8,256 nt of DNA. Origin: Gammaproteobacteria bacterium (GTDB lineage Bacteria > Pseudomonadota > Gammaproteobacteria > Cardiobacteriales > Wohlfahrtiimonadaceae). Shown here in pieces: positions 7,094-8,256 of the stretch. The translations under genes were made by a program, and so were the position numbers. Each line of letters starts with the position of its first letter. Positions within the stretch are counted from its first letter, which is position 1. The stretch lies in the NCBI GenBank assembly GCA_003864535.1, contig BHEQ01000077.1, positions 1 to 8,256 on the forward strand, given 5' to 3'. The notes beneath the pieces were generated by a model, which saw nothing but the letters and a program-made list of their open reading frames with translations, was not told the origin of the DNA and did not search any database.

Positions 7094-7113
7094 CCTCTCT
7101 TCCAAAAGAGAGG
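7094..7113. repeat. REP-like palindrome 3 (perfect 8-bp stem, 4-base loop)
   Basis: CCTCTCTT (7094-7101) and AAGAGAGG (7106-7113) form a perfect 8-bp stem closed by CCAA. The sequence differs from the other palindromes in the cluster. No T-run follows on either side, so simple intrinsic termination is unlikely, though it could pause or protect a transcript running toward panB. It ends 64 bp before the preferred panB start. No convincing panB promoter was found in the intervening AT-rich stretch. Confidence 0.6.
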
Positions 7114-7177
7114 TGGAACAATTAAAACATTAGATTAAATTGTAAAATTAAATTATGGAGTGACTTATAAAGTGGCT

Positions 7178-7966
7178 ATGATAACGATCAATACCTTACG
7201 CAAAATGAAACTTAATTGCGATAAAATAGCAATGCTTACCTGTTATGAGGCAAGTTTTGCAAAAATATCCGAAGATGCAGGTGTTGATATTTTGCTAGTT
7301 GGTGATTCTTTAGGCATGACGATGCTTGGATACTCATCAACCTTACCCGTATCTTTAGCCGATATGTGCTATCACACTCGTGCGGTTGCAAATGGGAGCA
7401 AGCATGCGTTAATTCTAGCTGACCTGCCTTTTGGTTCTTATCAAAAAAGTAAAGAGCAAGCTTTTGAAGCAGCCGTAGCGTTAATGCAAGCTGGGGCGCA
7501 TATGGTTAAATTAGAAGGCGGCGCATATTTAGCTCAAACCACAGCTTTTTTGCAAGAGCGCGGCATTCCTGTATGTGCGCATATTGGCTTAACACCCCAA
7601 TCTGTCAATACTTTAGGGGGATATCGCATTCAAGGTAAAACCGATCAAGATGCGGCTATTTTATTAAATGATGCAAAAGCCCATGAAGATGCTGGAGCTG
7701 ATCTTATTTTGATGGAATGCGTGCCTGCAAGCCTTGCAAAAGATGTAACTGCGGCAATTTCTTGTCCAAGTATTGGGATAGGTGCTGGAATTGATTGTGA
7801 TGGTCAGGTTTTAGTGCTGCATGATATTTTAGGTATTTACAGCGGCAAGAGTGCACGCTTTGTGCATAATTTCATGGAGGGTGCACCGAGCATCCAAGCA
7901 GCTCTTAAAGCTTATGTTGCTGCGGTTAAATCAGGCACATTTCCTGCGTTAAAACATTCTTTTTAG
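7178..7966 (+). CDS. panB: PanB, ketopantoate hydroxymethyltransferase
   Basis: Cytoplasmic enzyme that transfers a hydroxymethyl group from 5,10-methylene-THF to 2-oxoisovalerate, giving ketopantoate, the first committed step to pantothenate and CoA. Metal-site residues are in place (numbered from the ATG used): D43 in VGDSLGMT, D82 in LADLPF and E113 in KLEGG. The catalytic-site E180 is in MECVP. The blocks HIGLTPQSVNTLGGYRIQG and GIGAGIDCDGQVLVLHD are diagnostic. From this ATG the protein has 262 residues and aligns with the start of E. coli PanB (264). Upstream in-frame GTG codons at 7160 and 7172 would add 6 or 2 residues. GGAG at 7156-7159 touches the first, is 12 bases before the second and 18 before the ATG, so the true start is unsettled. 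panC does not follow; a restriction gene does. Confidence 0.95.
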   Translation: MITINTLRKMKLNCDKIAMLTCYEASFAKISEDAGVDILLVGDSLGMTMLGYSSTLPVSLADMCYHTRAVANGSKHALILADLPFGSYQKSKEQAFEAAVALMQAGAHMVKLEGGAYLAQTTAFLQERGIPVCAHIGLTPQSVNTLGGYRIQGKTDQDAAILLNDAKAHEDAGADLILMECVPASLAKDVTAAISCPSIGIGAGIDCDGQVLVLHDILGIYSGKSARFVHNFMEGAPSIQAALKAYVAAVKSGTFPALKHSF

Positions 7967-7971
7967 CAATA

Positions 7972-7999
7972 TTCACAAACAGATATAAGTCAATATAAG
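7972..7999 (+). promoter_or_regulatory. Candidate promoter for the restriction gene
   Basis: TTCACA (7972-7977, 5 of 6 to the -35 consensus), a 16-base spacer and TATAAG (7994-7999, 5 of 6 to the -10 consensus) lie just after the panB stop. A transcript would begin near 8006, about 59 bases before the endonuclease ATG. The -10 box lies inside a repeated sequence (see the repeat at 7983-8036), which invites regulation there. It is predicted from sequence alone. Confidence 0.4.
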
Positions 8000-8036
8000 T
8001 CCATGCAATATGCTCTTTTAGTGGACTTTGTATATT
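7983..8036. repeat. Direct plus inverted ATATAAGTC repeats before the restriction gene
   Basis: ATATAAGTC occurs twice, 10 bp apart (7983-7991 and 7993-8001), on one face of the helix. The second copy extends to AATATAAGTCCA (7992-8003). Its inverse follows at 8022-8036 as TGGACTT, three extra bases, then ATATT. The uninterrupted part of the inverted repeat is 7 bp (AAGTCCA/TGGACTT) with an 18-base loop. It may be an operator, a weak stem-loop after panB, or both. No T-run follows the second arm. Confidence 0.5.
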
Positions 8037-8064
8037 AAAAACTAAATTAAATGGAAATTAAAAA

Positions 8065-8256
8065 ATGCAGGCTAATATTTTAAATGCGATTGTTAATATT
8101 GTCGAAAATCCTATGAGTGAACTAAAAACATACTACCAAAATAGAAATAGAGCAAATAGCATGGGCGGAGCTTTAGAAGAATATGTAAAGGATATTTTTG
8201 CAAATACTATTTCAGAGCTTGATGAAACTAAGAGGTTGGAAATATTAGAGCAACAA
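8065..8256 (+). CDS. Type II restriction endonuclease, NgoPII-like, N-terminal part
   Basis: Only the first 64 codons are present; the frame is open to the right edge. The segment resembles, from memory, the N-terminus of the Neisseria R.NgoPII family (cuts GGCC). Points of likeness are an I-x-N-A-I-x-N-I-V-x-N-P-like opening, N-R-A-N-S (residues 28-32), and G-x-A-L-E-E-Y-V-K-D-I-F (residues 35-46). The catalytic core would lie beyond the edge and cannot be judged. A weak GGA lies 9 bases before the ATG; an out-of-frame ATG at 8051 opens only 10 codons. All three arginine codons are AGA/AGG, whereas panB's five are all CGN, which hints at transfer. No methyltransferase gene is seen upstream, so it should follow downstream if the system is complete. 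Family assignment is fairly confident; specificity is inferred. Confidence 0.72.
   Translation, partial: MQANILNAIVNIVENPMSELKTYYQNRNRANSMGGALEEYVKDIFANTISELDETKRLEILEQQ

Noticed and set aside
6949..7113. CRISPR array
   Set aside because: The 38-bp units abut directly with no spacers, there are only two, and they match at 29 of 38 positions. No cas gene is in view.
8051..8083. Upstream reading frame overlapping the endonuclease start
   Set aside because: It has ten codons, no good ribosome site and a Lys-rich chance sequence. Coupling is possible but unsupported.

Overview
The window is about 8.3 kb of AT-rich bacterial chromosome (roughly 36% G+C by eye) with all genes on the + strand and close spacing. 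The gene set is a Gram-negative one: an E. coli-like ModA, a tail-specific protease of the Prc/Tsp type, several Sec signal peptides, and beta/gammaproteobacterial-type HisB, SerC and PanB. I infer a low-GC beta- or gammaproteobacterium. I cannot name the genus, and I noticed no obvious Neisseria- or Haemophilus-type DNA-uptake word.

Layout. (1) 9-2258: modA-modB-modC, a complete high-affinity molybdate ABC importer. Its ATPase is short and lacks the usual C-terminal regulatory domain. (2) 2331-4015: hisB (monofunctional imidazoleglycerol-phosphate dehydratase) and serC (phosphoserine aminotransferase) overlap by one base, which is an uncommon pairing. (3) 4016-4213: a very AT-rich leader with a good extended -10 promoter and a run of ATT/ATG triplets. 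(4) 4214-6900: prc, then two bases later a gene for a small exported protein I do not recognise; the two are probably co-transcribed. (5) 6901-7177: a 277-bp non-coding cluster of palindromic, REP-like elements, including two diverged 38-bp units in exact tandem. (6) 7178-7966: panB (pantothenate synthesis) without panC beside it. (7) 7967-8064: a short gap with overlapping direct and inverted repeats on a plausible promoter. (8) 8065 to the right edge: the first 64 codons of a type II restriction endonuclease resembling the NgoPII (GGCC) family.

Most of the window is ordinary housekeeping and transport sequence, and I do not see a wholly new system. The accessory signal is at the right end: the repeat cluster, a restriction gene whose arginine codons differ from those of panB, its possible operator, and a marked scarcity of GGCC across the window. 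The methyltransferase partner, if there is one, should lie just beyond the right edge.
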